A DNA stretch of 18,304 nt, taken from NCBI GenBank assembly GCA_030648815.1, contig JAUSHA010000023.1, forward strand, positions 1-18,304, in the 5' to 3' direction. Made by a program: the position numbers and the translations under genes. This DNA is from a bacterium (GTDB taxonomy: Bacteria > Patescibacteriota > Minisyncoccia > Minisyncoccales > MHMH01). The notes below the pieces were generated by a model. It was not told the origin of the DNA. It was given only the letters and a program-made list of their open reading frames with translations, and did not search any database. Each line of letters starts with the position of its first letter. Positions within the stretch are counted from its first letter, which is position 1. Positions 16,862 to 18,304 of the stretch are shown in pieces.

Positions 16862-18304
16862 ATGCAGATTCGCAAAATTTTAATTAAAAAAACAAACCTC
16901 CCCCTGCTTGCTGTTTTTGTTGTTTTCGGCTTATTTTTCCAGCATCAGACAGCTGACGCTATCGCCTTCCTGGCTGCGTTGCCTTTAATCGGGCAGGCCA
17001 TATTACAAGGCACGAAAGACGCCCTGAGTTCCATTAATGCGCAGATTATGCCTCTGCTTATTTGGACCGCCTCGCTGTCGGCTTTGTCCAGCGTTTTTCT
17101 TACATTTGCAGCATCTTTTTTAGATTATACCTCCAACCTTCCGATTAAATTAGACAATAATTTGGTTACCACCGGCTGGAATTTTACCAGCGGTCTGGTC
17201 AACTCAATTTTTATTTTGATCTTTCTTGCTATTGTCTTAGCTTATATTTTTAACAAAGCAAACTACGAAATTAAAAAAACCCTGCCCCGGCTTATAATCA
17301 TCGCCCTTTTGCTGAATTTCAGCATGCTTTTTGTGAAAATTTTCCTGGATTTTGGCTGGATCGTCCAAAATTCCGTAAGAAGCATGTTTTTCGGAGACCA
17401 TAATTTAGCCTTAGAAGTAATGGCCCCTTTGAAGGTATGGTTGCTGAATGTGCACAGTAAAATATTCGGCCAGATTGTGGCTTATATACTTTCCGGTCTT
17501 ATACCCGGCGGCGACATAATAAAAGGAATAAGGATGGCAACCGTAGTTCTTGGCGAGGGGATGTTCGGCACATTCAGCCAAGCGTTTACTTTAATAGCCT
17601 TCGGTTTTGTGGGCGGTCTGACATTCTTTGTGTACGGCATATTCTTTTTAGCAAGAATTATAGTTATCTATCTTTTGGCTATTGCGGCTCCCTTGGCTCT
17701 TGCCGCTTATATCCTGCCGCCGACTCAAAAATATTTTTGGGATTGGCTCAAAGCTTTAGCTCAATGGACATTTTCCGGAGTAGTAGTTTTCTTTTTGATG
17801 GGGCTAGGGCTGAAGCTGTACACTGATGTCGCCCCGGCAACGGTTTTGGCTGGATTCTTTAATGACGGGTACCTTAAATTTATTTTCCTGCTTGTTTATT
17901 TGTGGATCGTTCTTATATACAGCAAAAAATTACTGCCGAAAGGCATGGAGGTTGTTTGGAAGGCAACGGAGATGGCAATGGGCGCAGGGATAGCCGCGAC
18001 TAGCGTAGGAGGATGGAGAGCCGGAAAGGCATTAACATCAGGGGCGGGCACGGCACAACATGTCTATGCCTCAAGAAGGTTGGATGGATGGTCAAGGCGC
18101 CAGGCTCTTGGCGAAGCGGCGCGACAAGGGTGGGCGGATTCGAGGGTGCAAAACGCAATAGGACCAAGTGCTGTGAAAAAGGGATTTCTTAAGGCGTTGG
18201 GCAATATGGGCAATAAAGCAAAATTTGAAGCCATGACCGGTTTGGGTGGGAAAAATTTACCTTTCGGAATAAGATTCAAACCACCGAAAATGAAACCAGG
18301 GAAG
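16862..18304 (+). CDS. VirB6/TrbL-like polytopic membrane protein, 3' end outside the window
   Basis: The frame is open from the ATG at 16862 to the last base (481 codons, no stop). About eight to nine hydrophobic segments are visible (near residues 12-27, 56-82, 104-126, 140-165, 200-217, 241-285 as two, 301-319 and 337-355). A long basic, Gly/Ala-rich cytoplasmic-type tail follows (from about 356). This pattern fits the VirB6/TrbL family that forms the inner-membrane part of type IV secretion channels. The P-L-A-L-A-A-Y segment inside helix 7 resembles the conserved core of such proteins. It follows the pilin-like gene by four bases, with no Shine-Dalgarno between, so they form one operon. 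CPR genomes often carry such genes, and whether they export DNA, protein or pili is not known. Confidence 0.8.
   Translation, partial: MQIRKILIKKTNLPLLAVFVVFGLFFQHQTADAIAFLAALPLIGQAILQGTKDALSSINAQIMPLLIWTASLSALSSVFLTFAASFLDYTSNLPIKLDNNLVTTGWNFTSGLVNSIFILIFLAIVLAYIFNKANYEIKKTLPRLIIIALLLNFSMLFVKIFLDFGWIVQNSVRSMFFGDHNLALEVMAPLKVWLLNVHSKIFGQIVAYILSGLIPGGDIIKGIRMATVVLGEGMFGTFSQAFTLIAFGFVGGLTFFVYGIFFLARIIVIYLLAIAAPLALAAYILPPTQKYFWDWLKALAQWTFSGVVVFFLMGLGLKLYTDVAPATVLAGFFNDGYLKFIFLLVYLWIVLIYSKKLLPKGMEVVWKATEMAMGAGIAATSVGGWRAGKALTSGAGTAQHVYASRRLDGWSRRQALGEAARQGWADSRVQNAIGPSAVKKGFLKALGNMGNKAKFEAMTGLGGKNLPFGIRFKPPKMKPGK

Noticed and set aside
1..18304. CRISPR array, rRNA genes, insertion sequence or recoded TGA
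   Set aside because: No regularly spaced direct repeats, no rRNA motifs and no transposase gene were seen. Several conserved genes end in TGA at the expected length (GIY-YIG, amidase/GH3, rsmA), which argues against TGA-Gly recoding.

Overview
The window looks like a piece of a small, densely packed Candidate Phyla Radiation (Patescibacteria, probably Parcubacteria-like) chromosome. This is inferred from gene content and style, not from a phylogenetic marker. The clues are: near-zero intergenic distances; tRNA genes that do not encode CCA, next to a CCA-adding enzyme gene; a stand-alone MshEN domain; a tiny GIY-YIG protein; several envelope proteins ending in a two-helix type IV secretion pilin-like anchor; a VirB6/TrbL-like protein; and many genes whose extended -10 box (TGnTATAAT-like) lies 6-12 nt before the ATG, which implies leaderless mRNAs. 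TGA is used as a stop, so the code is the standard bacterial one.

Layout. 1-389: the 5' end of cca on the minus strand, divergent from tRNA-Arg(TCG). 608-3289: a two-helix membrane protein with a PsbP/DcrB-like domain, a stand-alone MshEN protein and an IPT/TIG-type surface protein with a C-terminal membrane anchor. 3294-3706: a 5' half of tRNA-Lys interrupted by a GC-rich palindrome, then a GIY-YIG nuclease gene, then an intact tRNA-Lys(CTT). 3755-8961: rpsO, a NYN-domain nuclease gene, pnp, and a large membrane-anchored amidase-like/GH3 (NagZ-like) fusion. 9012-9264: a strong promoter with a structured, terminator-ended untranslated transcript, followed by a leaderless DksA/TraR zinc-finger gene. 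9712-10806 (minus): a LysM-LysM-M23 endopeptidase, divergent from the operon rsmA - FN3-repeat surface protein - PsbP-like lipoprotein-like protein. 14868-18304: two transcription units that start with the same conserved promoter plus structured leader. The first encodes an OB-fold membrane-anchored protein and the second a pilin-like/crystallin-like protein plus a VirB6-like protein that runs off the end.

Functionally the window combines RNA metabolism (CCA addition, S15, PNPase, NYN nuclease, RsmA), peptidoglycan processing (M23, amidase/GH3) and a type IV secretion or pilus-like cell-surface system.

The most unusual content is not the genes but the dispersed structured DNA. There are at least four palindromic families. 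Members of two of them lie in frame inside the coding sequence of rsmA, which also carries a 5x7-bp tandem repeat. There is also a 67-nt leader element present twice with only transition differences, and a GIY-YIG unit bounded by a duplicated 5' half of its neighbouring tRNA that ends exactly at U33 before the anticodon.
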